Source: DATLAN01 sp035527455
GTDB taxonomy: Bacteria > Planctomycetota > Planctomycetia > Pirellulales > Thermoguttaceae
Assembly (NCBI GenBank): GCA_035527455.1
Contig: DATLAN010000073.1
Span: 1 to 29,188 of the forward strand
Direction: 5' to 3'
DNA: 29,188 nt
Shown here: positions 1 to 7,328 of the stretch, one piece after another
Position numbering within the stretch: position 1 is the first letter of the stretch
Layout of the letters: each line of letters starts with the position of its first letter
Translations under genes and position numbers: made by a program
Notes under the pieces: generated by a model
The model's input: only the letters and a program-made list of their open reading frames with translations
What the model was told of the DNA's origin: nothing
Databases searched by the model: none

Positions 1-1371
1 AAGACGACCGACACCAGCCCGGCCATCGATATCCCGCCTCGCGGAAAGGCGACGCACAAGATCGAGTTCACCTTCCCGCAAGGCGGGCTGCACCTGGGCG
101 AAGTCCAACTGGTCGGCGGCGACGGCAGCATGCTCGACGACCGGCGGTTCTTCACCATGGAAGTGGATCAGGGCATCCCCGTCGCCGTGGTCAAGCCCGG
201 CCCGCACGAGATCCCGTATCTGGAAGACACGTTCTACGTCGAGCAGGCGTTGGCCCCGGCCGCCTCGGGCGATTGGGCCCTTCGCACCACGATCCTCTCG
301 GCCGCCGACCTGTTGGCCGAGCCGCTGGGCAATTACAAGGTCGTCTTCTGCGTGAACCTGCCGGCCCCCGACGCGGAAACGGCGCAAAGGCTCCGCGACT
401 ACGTCACCGCCGGCGGCAACCTCGTCTGGATCGGCGGCGACAACGTCGTGGTCGAAGACTACAACCGGATGAACCGGCAGCAGTCCGAACAGTTGTTGCC
501 CGCGCCGCTGGTCGGCATCCGCACGCCGGGCGTGGACGGGGATCGCGACAGTTGGCAGATTAGCTTCCTCGACGCAGACTATCCGCCGTTTCGCCGCCTG
601 GTCGAGCCGGCGTCGTTGTACCAGTCGGTGTTGGTTTACAAGCACGTGCAGTTCGAGGAAGCCGACGCCCGGGTGCTGGCCCGGCTGGATGACGGCGAGC
701 CGCTGCTGGCCCAGCGAAAGGTCGAGGACGGCAGGGTGTTCCTGCTGGGCACCAGCGCCCACGTCGATTGGTCGAACCTGCCGCTGCGGCCGATCTTCAT
801 GCCGCTGTTGGTTCGGTTGACGCTGCACCTGGCCGACGCCGAGCAGGTGCGGCGTCAGACGGTGGCCGGATCGTCGCTGGTGCTGCCGCTGGACGAGGGG
901 CGTCGACCGTTGGCCGTCGAGGTGATTCCGCCCACCGGCGAGACGCTCCGGCTGCCCACCGACGACCAACCAGGTGCCGAGGAAAACGCCTTCCGCTACG
1001 ACGACACGCACCAGGTGGGCGTCTATCGGCTGCGCCCGCTGGAAGGGACCAATTCGCGGCAGGTGGCGTTCTCCGTGAATCTCGACGCGGATGAAACCAA
1101 CCCGGAGGAGATTTCCCGCGAAGAGCTGCAAGAGCGTTTCGGTTCCACGCTGCTGGTCTTCGCGGAAGATCCGGACGACTTGAGCAGCACGTTCGCTTCC
1201 CTGCGCGAGGGGAAGAGTCTTTGGGATCTGTTTCTCTCGGGCGTGCTGGTGGTGCTGGTCTTCGAGACGTTTCTGTCGAACCGATTCAGCCCGAAACGGG
1301 ACGAGGCCCAAACCGATCGGCCTCCGCCGGGCATGCGCCGCCTTGCCCGCAAAGGCCGCCCGGCGGCGTAG
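1..1371 (+). CDS. BatA-like membrane protein, C-terminal part (5' truncated)
   Basis: The reading frame is open from base 1, so the gene begins upstream of the window; the first in-frame ATG at 130 is internal. About 456 residues are visible. The middle contains a Rossmann-like segment (VVFCVNLPAP, then YVTAGGNLVWIGGD) like the glutamine-amidotransferase-like fold in planctomycete BatA-domain proteins. A single hydrophobic segment near the C-terminus (LWDLFLSGVLVVLVFETFLS) is followed by a short basic tail, so most of the visible part is probably extracytoplasmic with the tail inside. Such proteins usually start with a double-transmembrane BatA domain and sit beside MoxR/VWA genes; neither is visible here. 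The stop codon TAG at 1369-1371 directly abuts a palindromic repeat. Exact role unknown. Confidence 0.6.
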   Translation, partial: KTTDTSPAIDIPPRGKATHKIEFTFPQGGLHLGEVQLVGGDGSMLDDRRFFTMEVDQGIPVAVVKPGPHEIPYLEDTFYVEQALAPAASGDWALRTTILSAADLLAEPLGNYKVVFCVNLPAPDAETAQRLRDYVTAGGNLVWIGGDNVVVEDYNRMNRQQSEQLLPAPLVGIRTPGVDGDRDSWQISFLDADYPPFRRLVEPASLYQSVLVYKHVQFEEADARVLARLDDGEPLLAQRKVEDGRVFLLGTSAHVDWSNLPLRPIFMPLLVRLTLHLADAEQVRRQTVAGSSLVLPLDEGRRPLAVEVIPPTGETLRLPTDDQPGAEENAFRYDDTHQVGVYRLRPLEGTNSRQVAFSVNLDADETNPEEISREELQERFGSTLLVFAEDPDDLSSTFASLREGKSLWDLFLSGVLVVLVFETFLSNRFSPKRDEAQTDRPPPGMRRLARKGRPAA

Positions 1372-1427
1372 AGTAGCCATCTTGCTCCGCAAGATGAGGC
1401 TTCGTCTCGCGGAGCGAGACGGCTACT
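1372..1427. repeat. two-hairpin GTAGCC palindromic repeat
   Basis: The outer arms AGTAGCC and GGCTACT enclose two short hairpins: CATCTTGC-TCC-GCAAGATG and CGTCTCGC-GGA-GCGAGACG, each with an 8-bp stem. It lies between convergent genes, directly after the stop of the upstream gene, and supplies the TAG stop of the minus-strand protease gene. Related copies are at 7151-7298 and 23807-23862. It could act as a bidirectional terminator, but no T-run follows the stems. Confidence 0.85.
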
Positions 1428-1800
1428 TTGGCCGCTCGCGGCCGATGCGAGCCAACAACATCCGCATCGGCTGGAGCGTGCGGGTGAAGGGGTTGAGCAC
1501 CAGCCCGAAGATCTCGAGCGTGACCACGCCCAACAGCGGTTCGTCTCCGCTTTCGCCCAGGATGACCGGCGTATGGGCTTCGCCTTGCGGCAGCGTGAGG
1601 TGGCATTCGGAGATGGCCCGTTCGATCTGCGTGCCGTCTGCCAGGGTGAAGGTGGCGGTGCGTTTGGCTTTCAGCCCGAGTGCCTGCCAGTCCTTCTGCG
1701 GCAGCACGGTGTAGGAGGCGCCGCTATCGACCAGGAAACGGACGACCGCTTTCTTGCCGTCGGTCCCCCTGACTTCGCCTTCGATATAGGTGATGCCCAT
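1423..1800 (-). CDS. retropepsin-like (clan AA) aspartic protease
   Basis: A 125-residue protein. The catalytic motif LVDSGASYTVLP has its aspartate at about residue 25. A later hydrophobic-Gly segment (EPLLGVVTLEIFGLVLNP) fits the second half of the retropepsin monomer, which is expected to act as a homodimer. There is no signal peptide. The ATG at 1800 was chosen because a GGGGAGG ribosome site lies just upstream and because the longer frame to 1938 adds unrelated sequence. The family is common in bacteria as short stand-alone proteins, mostly of unknown substrate. The stop codon TAG lies inside the palindromic repeat at 1372-1427, so the last residues may have been altered by its insertion. 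Confidence 0.8.
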   Translation of the reverse strand: MGITYIEGEVRGTDGKKAVVRFLVDSGASYTVLPQKDWQALGLKAKRTATFTLADGTQIERAISECHLTLPQGEAHTPVILGESGDEPLLGVVTLEIFGLVLNPFTRTLQPMRMLLARIGRERPK

Positions 1801-2097
1801 CGGCCTCCCCGATTCTGTCTGACCGCTTGCGAGCGCCCGCCAGCCTACTTTCACTATAACGGAACGCCTCGGGCAGGACAAGAAGGCGCAACGTAAGACC
1901 ATTTGTTGAAGAGACTTGCGCCGGCGATAAACCTGCAAGAAAAAGGCGTCTCGCTCCGCGAAGCCGACCTCCGTTGGCGGAGCGAGAACGCCCTGATGAT
2001 GCGCGCCCCGAACGCACCTCCCGAAGGCCCAAGGCCCCTGCCCGGCCGCCGAAGGCGACGCGGGACGAGCGCTAAGGGCCGGCCGCGACCGTCCTGA
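1801..2097. other. gene-free gap with one long imperfect hairpin
   Basis: I see no credible gene here. The arms 1945-1959 and 1977-1992 (GGCGTCTCGCTCCGC and its near reverse complement, one bulged base) form a stem of about 15 bp. The arm sequence shares TCTCGCTCCGCG with the GTAGCC repeat family and is probably a decayed relative. It lies upstream of the protease gene and downstream of the secreted-protein gene at 2098-2919, both on the minus strand. Confidence 0.55.
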
Positions 2098-2919
2098 TCA
2101 CGGTTTGAACTTGCCCAGGCCGGGACCGAAGGGACTGATGTCCTTGGCACCCCGTCCGCTGAAGATCTGTTGGATGATGGCGAATTCTCCCCACAGAACC
2201 GGGCCGATCAGCTTGCCGTCGGCCGCCTGCCAGAACCAAAATGATTCGCCCTCTATTTCCACCTTAACCAGTTCGGCGTCGGCCGGCGCGGCAACGATCT
2301 TGGCGAGTTGGACCTTCTGGCCGTGTTGGCCGACGTCCGATATGTGGTTCATCAGCCAGGCACCCGAGCCGATATAACCGTCGAAGCCGTAATGAGTGTC
2401 CAGCACGCCGACGCCGTCGCCCTCGGTATCGCGGTCCACGTTGCTGATGAAGGCATCGTTCCATTTCATCATCAGTCGGGCTTTTCGGTGGGGCCATGCC
2501 TCGAGTGCAACCGCGCCGGGATTCTCCGCCAGATACGCCTCGTCGTCGCCTTGGTACGGCGGAAAGCCCGATTTGCCCAGGTAGGCGTTGACGTAGTAGC
2601 CTCGAAACGCGTGGGCCTGGTAGTTGTAGCCGTAAGGATCGAAGCCCACGCGAAGCAGTTGGTCCGCCAGATAGTGCTCCGCCGAATACTTGAGCACCCC
2701 GTCCTGGATCTTCGTCACGCCGTCGCCCCGGGGTTCGTTCGCCGGTAACCTGTTCGGGGGCGTACGGGAGTTCGACAGGGGCTCCGTACGCGGCGTGGGG
2801 CCTTCTCGCCGCCCATCGCGATTCTGTAACGCGTCTCCTCCCCGCCTCCCTTGCGCGTGGAGCACTGCGGTGCTCATGGCCACGGCAGCCAGAACGCCGA
2901 GGGTCAAGAGTCTCTTCAT
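2098..2919 (-). CDS. secreted protein of unknown function
   Basis: 273 residues. The N-terminus (MKRLLTLGVLAAVAMSTAVL, then HAQG) is a typical cleavable signal peptide with an AXA-like site. Residues of about 25-65 are a low-complexity linker rich in Arg, Pro and Asn. The remaining part is a compact domain rich in Tyr, Trp and Gly, with an acidic loop DRDTEGDGVG that could bind a metal but lacks full EF-hand form. I do not recognise the family. An AAGGAG ribosome site 9 bases before ATG supports the start. A strong sigma70-like promoter with an overlapping dyad lies about 230 bases upstream (3150-3201), giving a long leader. It probably acts outside the cytoplasm. Confidence 0.7.
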   Translation of the reverse strand: MKRLLTLGVLAAVAMSTAVLHAQGRRGGDALQNRDGRREGPTPRTEPLSNSRTPPNRLPANEPRGDGVTKIQDGVLKYSAEHYLADQLLRVGFDPYGYNYQAHAFRGYYVNAYLGKSGFPPYQGDDEAYLAENPGAVALEAWPHRKARLMMKWNDAFISNVDRDTEGDGVGVLDTHYGFDGYIGSGAWLMNHISDVGQHGQKVQLAKIVAAPADAELVKVEIEGESFWFWQAADGKLIGPVLWGEFAIIQQIFSGRGAKDISPFGPGLGKFKP

Positions 2920-3149
2920 AAGGTCTTCTCCTTTCGGAAAATCGTCGCCTTAGGGGCCGCACGAGCCGAGGTGCGCAACGCGGCCGCTTGCCGGCGAAAG
3001 ACCGGTTCGTGGAATAGCTTTCTGGAAGAAACCGATCCGAACGCGTCAAAGCGAACGGATACGCACGCTTCGGAACCTTGTTCGCCGCTGCCGTTCTTGA
3101 GTGGCGTTGTGAGAAGACTCTTTGCAGACAAGCTCCCGAAGGCGACTTC

Positions 3150-3177
3150 AGAATAGCAAATCCCTCCGTCCTGTCAA
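3150..3177 (-). promoter_or_regulatory. sigma70-like promoter for the secreted protein gene
   Basis: Read on the minus strand: a perfect -35 TTGACA (3172-3177), a 16-base spacer and -10 TATTCT (3150-3155). It points toward the gene starting at 2919, with a predicted leader of about 220 bases. Part of a long inverted repeat overlaps the spacer. Confidence 0.5.
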
Positions 3178-3201
3178 GAATTTTGCAGTCGGACGGAGGG
3201 A
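3161..3201. promoter_or_regulatory. dyad spanning the -35 box; possible operator
   Basis: A perfect 11-bp inverted repeat (TCCCTCCGTCC at 3161-3171, GGACGGAGGGA at 3191-3201) has the TTGACA hexamer in its 19-base centre. One arm fills the promoter spacer. This is a suitable position for a repressor, but a protein that binds it is not identified. Confidence 0.4.
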
Positions 3202-3234
3202 ATTTGCGAGTTTCCCGGAGAAAACTGCCCGGTT

Positions 3235-3311
3235 GGGTGGCACGCCCTGAGGAACGAAGGGCGTGGAAAACCTGCCAAACCACGCCCTTCGTTCCTCAGG
3301 GCGTGCCACCC
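3235..3311. repeat. GGTGGCACGCCCTGAGG palindrome, copy 1
   Basis: Perfect 31-bp inverted arms (3235-3265 and 3281-3311) flank a 15-base loop. The arms begin GGGTGGCACGCCCTGAGGAA. Other copies are at 13312-13388 and 19301-19376 with different loop sequences, so the arms are conserved while the loop is free. Confidence 0.95.
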
Positions 3312-3350
3312 TTGCTGAAGAATGTGCAGGTTATTTCTGCGCGGAACCCA
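3305..3350. repeat. TTATTTCTGCGCGG repeat, copy 1
   Basis: The 46 bases from GCCACCC to AACCCA match 22641-22685 at roughly 42 positions, sharing CAGGTTATTTCTGCGCGG. Here it is fused to the right arm of the palindrome at 3235-3311. Confidence 0.8.
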
Positions 3351-3360
3351 CCGCGGCAGA

Positions 3361-3455
3361 GCCGCAACCAAACGGCGGGCAAGCCCGCCCGCTAAACATT
3401 TCTGTCACAATTGGTTACGTCAAACATGTGCGCACCCTGCGCACAAGTCGCGACG
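3361..3455 (-). repeat. long two-hairpin 3' element, copy 1
   Basis: Read on the minus strand, this starts about 8 bases after the stop codon of the peptidase gene. It contains hairpin 1 (TGTGCGCA-GGG-TGCGCACA, 3427-3445), a linker with GACGTAACC and TTGTGA, and then the GTTTAGCGGGCGGGC core (3371-3397), whose stem is capped by a CTTG loop. It aligns over its whole length with 10791-10880. Confidence 0.8.
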
Positions 3456-3462
3456 TTAGACG

Positions 3463-5214
3463 CTAGCGCACTTCCTCGGCAAAATACTTCGCCGTGAACT
3501 GCTCGCCGGTGACGTCCTCGACGAACCGGCGCCACGGGACGGACGCGCCCGGACGGAACACCTTGTCTTTGAGAAACGTGCCGAACTCTTTGCGGCCGTT
3601 GAAGTTCAGCGTCGAGGCGGGGCCTTCGTGACCGGCCAGCCCGGCGAGCACGTGCCGCACTTGGGCGGCAAACAGCTCGCCCAGCATGTAGTTGTGGTAA
3701 TAGACCGGGGCGCTGGTGAAGTGCGGCTTGGCGGCCCAGTCCGAGTCGGTGCGCCCGGCCGGACGCGCCACCAGTTGATACCGCTCGACGTAATCCCACC
3801 AGAGCGTGTTCAAGTCCCGATCGGGGTCCTCGTAAAGTGCTTTCTCGAAGTTCAGCATCACCAACGTCCAGCGGGCGAAGATCAGTTGCTCCCGCCGGCG
3901 CTGCTCGAGGATCGCTTCCTCGACTTCCGCGACGCGCTGCTTGTCGGCGCCGGCGCAACCGATCATCCAGGTCGGGTTCTTCCCCAGCGCCCCCAGCAGC
4001 ATCGCCACGCCCTCGGTGGCGAAGATATGGGCCGGCTCGCGGAGATTGAACGGAAGCGAGCGGTCGATCCCCAGGTCGAAGACCGCGTGACCCTCCTCGT
4101 GCAGTATCGTGTCCATCCACTCGGCCGTCGGCTTGATGTTGCACAGCGTCCGCACGTCGCCGGAGCGGTCGATGCTGGTGCAGAAGGCGTGCTGGCTCTT
4201 GCCCTCCCGCTCGTACAGGTCGCTCCGCGCCAGGATGCCCTCGATCGGCAGCCCGATGTCGGCGAAGAACACCCGGGCGATCTCGACGATCTCTTCCTTC
4301 TTCTTGGTCTCGTAGAACTCGTCGAGATTGATATCCTCCGAAGGCGGCGCCGCCTGGAAGAACGGGTTGTCGTAGTGCCACGGCCCGATCTCTTCCGGCT
4401 TGACCTCGAACCGCCGGGCCAGCTCGGCGTCCAACTCGCTCTTCATCTTCTTGAATGGCTCGTTGGTCATCTGTTCCAACTCGGCGAAGATGGCCAGCAA
4501 CTGCTCGGGCTCGTAGTCCTGCAGCCGGACCTGCATGTCCCAATAGTTGTCGTAGCCGAGTTCCTTGGCCGCCTGGTTGCGGAGCCTGGCCAGCTCGACC
4601 AGCTTGGGCGCGACCTGCCCGCCGACCTGTTTCAGGGCCTCCCAGATCGCCCGACGCTTCTGGGTGTCGTTCTCCTTGCTGAGCATCTCCAGCAGGTCGT
4701 TGTTCGTGTACCGCTCGCCGTCGAGCGTGGCCCGATAGACGTTGAAGATCTGGGCGATCTCGCTGGACCGCTGGACCATTTCCTTGAGCATTTCCGGCGG
4801 CAACTGGTTGCTCTTGAACGCCAGCAGGGCCACTTCCAGCGACCGGGCGTCGATCGGATCGATCTGCTCCTTGACCTTCAACAGCGCCTGGATTCTCTTG
4901 TATCGTTTCGGATCGCTGTGCAATTGCCGCAGCGCCAGGTCGGCCGCCGCCGATGCCTCGAAGTCCTCGGCCTTGCCGGTGTTCTCGGCCTTCCAGGAGG
5001 CGGTGGTGGCCTTCAGCTCGAGTTCGGCGTACTCCTTCTGGTACTCATCAAGAAACGCTTTGGCTTTCGCCTTCACGTCGGGTCTCTCCTTCGGCACGGT
5101 GCTGTTGGCGGCTTTCGATCGCTCGGCGGCCTTCGTGGGCGGCCCCGGTTGTCCCCAAGTCACGAAAACGGCGGCCAAGGCCAGGACGGCTACGATCAAG
5201 ACGGTTCTTTTCAT
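3463..5214 (-). CDS. secreted zinc metallopeptidase, M2 (ACE-like) type
   Basis: 583 residues. Residues 1-20 (MKRTVLIVAVLALAAVFVTW) form a signal peptide. The gluzincin motif HEEGH is at 372-376 and the third zinc ligand is probably E401 in IFATEG, a spacing like that of M2 dipeptidyl carboxypeptidases. Segments such as WEALKQVGG (191-199) and ARLRNQAAKELGYDNYWDM (209-227) also resemble M2 more than M3. The ATG at 5214 was preferred over the longer frame because a GAGGAG ribosome site precedes it and a signal peptide follows. It should release dipeptides or small peptides from protein fragments outside the cytoplasm. A long palindrome cluster lies upstream and a two-hairpin element follows the stop. 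Confidence 0.78.
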   Translation of the reverse strand: MKRTVLIVAVLALAAVFVTWGQPGPPTKAAERSKAANSTVPKERPDVKAKAKAFLDEYQKEYAELELKATTASWKAENTGKAEDFEASAAADLALRQLHSDPKRYKRIQALLKVKEQIDPIDARSLEVALLAFKSNQLPPEMLKEMVQRSSEIAQIFNVYRATLDGERYTNNDLLEMLSKENDTQKRRAIWEALKQVGGQVAPKLVELARLRNQAAKELGYDNYWDMQVRLQDYEPEQLLAIFAELEQMTNEPFKKMKSELDAELARRFEVKPEEIGPWHYDNPFFQAAPPSEDINLDEFYETKKKEEIVEIARVFFADIGLPIEGILARSDLYEREGKSQHAFCTSIDRSGDVRTLCNIKPTAEWMDTILHEEGHAVFDLGIDRSLPFNLREPAHIFATEGVAMLLGALGKNPTWMIGCAGADKQRVAEVEEAILEQRRREQLIFARWTLVMLNFEKALYEDPDRDLNTLWWDYVERYQLVARPAGRTDSDWAAKPHFTSAPVYYHNYMLGELFAAQVRHVLAGLAGHEGPASTLNFNGRKEFGTFLKDKVFRPGASVPWRRFVEDVTGEQFTAKYFAEEVR

Positions 5215-5247
5215 CGGTCGGCTCCTCAATAACAAGTGCGGGAGCCC

Positions 5248-5432
5248 GAAAATGGGGACTGGCTCCGTCGAGGTACGGTTTTTCAGCACCATTTCGGGCG
5301 GCCGACGGTGCCTGTCCCCATTTTCGGGCGGTGATTCTTGGACCCCGTGGAAAAAGGGGACAGGCACCGAGCCGGCAGCGCTTTTACGCCACCCTCACAC
5401 CGTTGGCGGCTCGGAGCCAGTCCCCATTTTCC
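5248..5432. repeat. REP-like cluster of GGGGACTGGCTCC / GGGGACAGGCACC units
   Basis: Four units of about 20 bases are arranged as a nested palindrome: A (GAAAATGGGGACTGGCTCCG, 5248-5267), reverse B (5306-5326), B (5349-5369), reverse A (5412-5432). A and B differ mainly in the last third. A lone diverged A unit is at 9171-9192. This form resembles REP/BIME repeats mobilised by RAYT-type Y1 transposases; no such gene is in the window. Confidence 0.85.
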
Positions 5433-5708
5433 ACTCGCCGCTTACCGTTCGAATCAATAAGATCATCCACGTTGGGTGCAAGGCAGGTTTTTCAAGTCTA
5501 GGTTCCAGTCCACCGAAGTACAAGTCCCGCGGGAGGCGTGCCCAAAATGGGGTGAGACTGCCCGGCGGCAAACGTCGATGAACCAGTACTGGGCAGCGGA
5601 ATTCAACCTTGCTGCCACCCCTGCAAGACGGTTCGGTTGACCCGATCGTGCCGCGTCGCATATCATTCGCAGCAAAGCAAACGGATTCCTCCCCCATGGA
5701 GAACGGAT

Positions 5709-7151
5709 GTGATCGGCGGCCAGGCACCATCGGACGAACTCAGAGACGAAAGTCTGTCGGCCTGCCGCGAGACGCGGCGGGCTCACCTGGTCGGCATTGC
5801 CGGGTCGGGGATGCGGGCGCTGGCCGAGGTCTTGTTGGGGCGGGGATGGTTACTGAGCGGGTCGGATTTGGAAGTCCAGCGCGTGGCTCACTTGGCCACC
5901 GACCGGTTGTGGCTCTGCCGAGGTCATGCGGCCGAACATCTCGCGCAGGATACCGATCTGGTCGTCTACAGCGATGCCGTCCCGGCGGACAATCCCGAAC
6001 TCCGCCGGGCCGCCGAACTGGGTCTGCCCGCGGTGAGCTACTTCCAGATGCTCGGACGCTTGATGTCCGAAAGGCGAGGGCTGGCCGTGGCCGGCGCCCA
6101 TGGGAAATCGACCGCCACCGCCATGGCCGCCGAGGTGCTGGTCCGGGCCGGGCTGGATCCGACCGTGCTCTGCGGGGCCACGCCGCTGGGGCACTGCTCC
6201 GGCGGACGCGCCGGCAACGGACCGTTGATGCTGGTCGAGGCGTGTGAGTATCGCGCCAATTTCCTGCACCTGCGGCCAAAACACGCCGTCATCCTGGGCA
6301 TCGAGCCGGACCATTTTGATTGCTACGACTCGGCGGAGGCATTGGAGGACGCCTTTGCCCAGTTTGCCCAGTCGGTGCCGTCGGACGGCCTGTTGCTGGC
6401 CCGGTACGATTGTCCGGCCACGCAACGGGTCATCGGGGGCCTGGCGTGTCGTGTTGAAACCTTCGGGATCGACCGCCGCGCCGATTGGTCGGCCCAGGGG
6501 CTGATCGCTCGAAGCGGATGCTACACGTTCGACGTCGCTCGCCGCGGGCGCCGTTTCTGCGGCGTGAACCTGCACGTTCCCGGTCGCCATAACGTGCTCA
6601 ACGCCCTGGCCGCCGCGGCGTTGGCGTCCGAGAATGGCGTCGCGGCGGACCGGATCGCTGAAGCGTTGGGCCAATTCCGCGGGCTGCATCGGCGCTTGGA
6701 GATCCTGGGCACGTTCGGCGGGGTGCTGTTATTGGACGATTACGCCCATCACCCGACGGAGGTGGCGGCCTCGCTGACCACCGTTCGGCAACTGGCGCCC
6801 GGCCGTCGTGTATGGTGTGTGTTCCAACCCCACCAGGTCTCGCGAACGGAACACTTGCTGGGGGAACTGGCCGCGAGCCTGCAAAATGCCGACAGGGTGT
6901 TGGTGGCGGAGATATTTCGCGCCCGGGAAGGCCCCCCCCGACCCGGGGAAGTCACGGCGGCCGATCTGGCCCGAGCGGTCCGGCGTGGCGGGGTCGAGGT
7001 GCCCGAGTGCCACACGCTGGAGGAAATCGCCCGCCTGTTGAAGACCCGACTGGTGCCGGGCGACGTATTGGTGACGATGGGGGCGGGCGACGTTTGGAAG
7101 GTTTGTGACGGATGGATCGAAGGGACCGGTCACCGGCCCGTTGCGGCTTGA
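5709..7151 (+). CDS. murC: UDP-N-acetylmuramate--L-alanine ligase MurC
   Basis: A cytoplasmic ATP-dependent ligase that adds L-Ala to UDP-MurNAc, the first amino acid of the peptidoglycan stem peptide. From GTG at 5709 it has 480 residues, the usual MurC length. Visible motifs are the N-terminal dinucleotide-like loop HLVGIAGSGM, the ATP P-loop GAHGKSTAT (about 129-137), EACEYRANFLHL, and DDYAHHPTE in the C-terminal half. The P-loop has Ser where GKT is usual, a conservative change. GTG 5709 follows a GGAG site; TTG at 5637 would extend the protein by 24 residues and cannot be excluded. murB and ftsQ follow on the same strand. A palindromic repeat begins at the stop codon, so transcription into murB must pass through it. 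Confidence 0.93.
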   Translation: MIGGQAPSDELRDESLSACRETRRAHLVGIAGSGMRALAEVLLGRGWLLSGSDLEVQRVAHLATDRLWLCRGHAAEHLAQDTDLVVYSDAVPADNPELRRAAELGLPAVSYFQMLGRLMSERRGLAVAGAHGKSTATAMAAEVLVRAGLDPTVLCGATPLGHCSGGRAGNGPLMLVEACEYRANFLHLRPKHAVILGIEPDHFDCYDSAEALEDAFAQFAQSVPSDGLLLARYDCPATQRVIGGLACRVETFGIDRRADWSAQGLIARSGCYTFDVARRGRRFCGVNLHVPGRHNVLNALAAAALASENGVAADRIAEALGQFRGLHRRLEILGTFGGVLLLDDYAHHPTEVAASLTTVRQLAPGRRVWCVFQPHQVSRTEHLLGELAASLQNADRVLVAEIFRAREGPPRPGEVTAADLARAVRRGGVEVPECHTLEEIARLLKTRLVPGDVLVTMGAGDVWKVCDGWIEGTGHRPVAA

Positions 7152-7298
7152 GTAGCCGTCTCGCTCCGCGAGACGTGGCCTCATCTTGCGGAGCAAGATG
7201 GCTACGGCTTCATCTTGCGGAACAAGACGGCTACGGGCTTCATCTTGCGGAGCAAGATGGCTACAACGGGCTTCATCTTGCGGAGCAAGATGGCTACA
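7151..7298. repeat. tandem cluster of GTAGCC palindromic repeats
   Basis: A full two-hairpin unit starts at the final A of the murC stop codon and is followed by three partial units, each GCTTCATCTTGCGGARCAAG plus a GGCTAC end. The hairpins are CATCTTGC-GGA-GCAAGATG and CGTCTCGC variants. The units differ by compensating changes in both stem arms in places. It fills most of the murC-murB gap. Confidence 0.9.
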
Positions 7299-7328
7299 GT
7301 CCCAAAGCAGTGAAGGATTCCAGGCAAC

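Noticed and set aside
1857..2097. Small gene on the plus strand at 1903-2097
   Set aside because: It has no ribosome site, spans the hairpin at 1945-1992 and shows no domain.
3628..5232. Plus-strand open frame of 534 codons
   Set aside because: It is the antisense of the M2-type peptidase gene. The minus-strand protein has a signal peptide, HEEGH motif and ribosome site; the antisense frame is an effect of GC-rich codon use.
7151..7298. CRISPR array
   Set aside because: Units are palindromic with no unique spacers of constant length; copies occur singly elsewhere.
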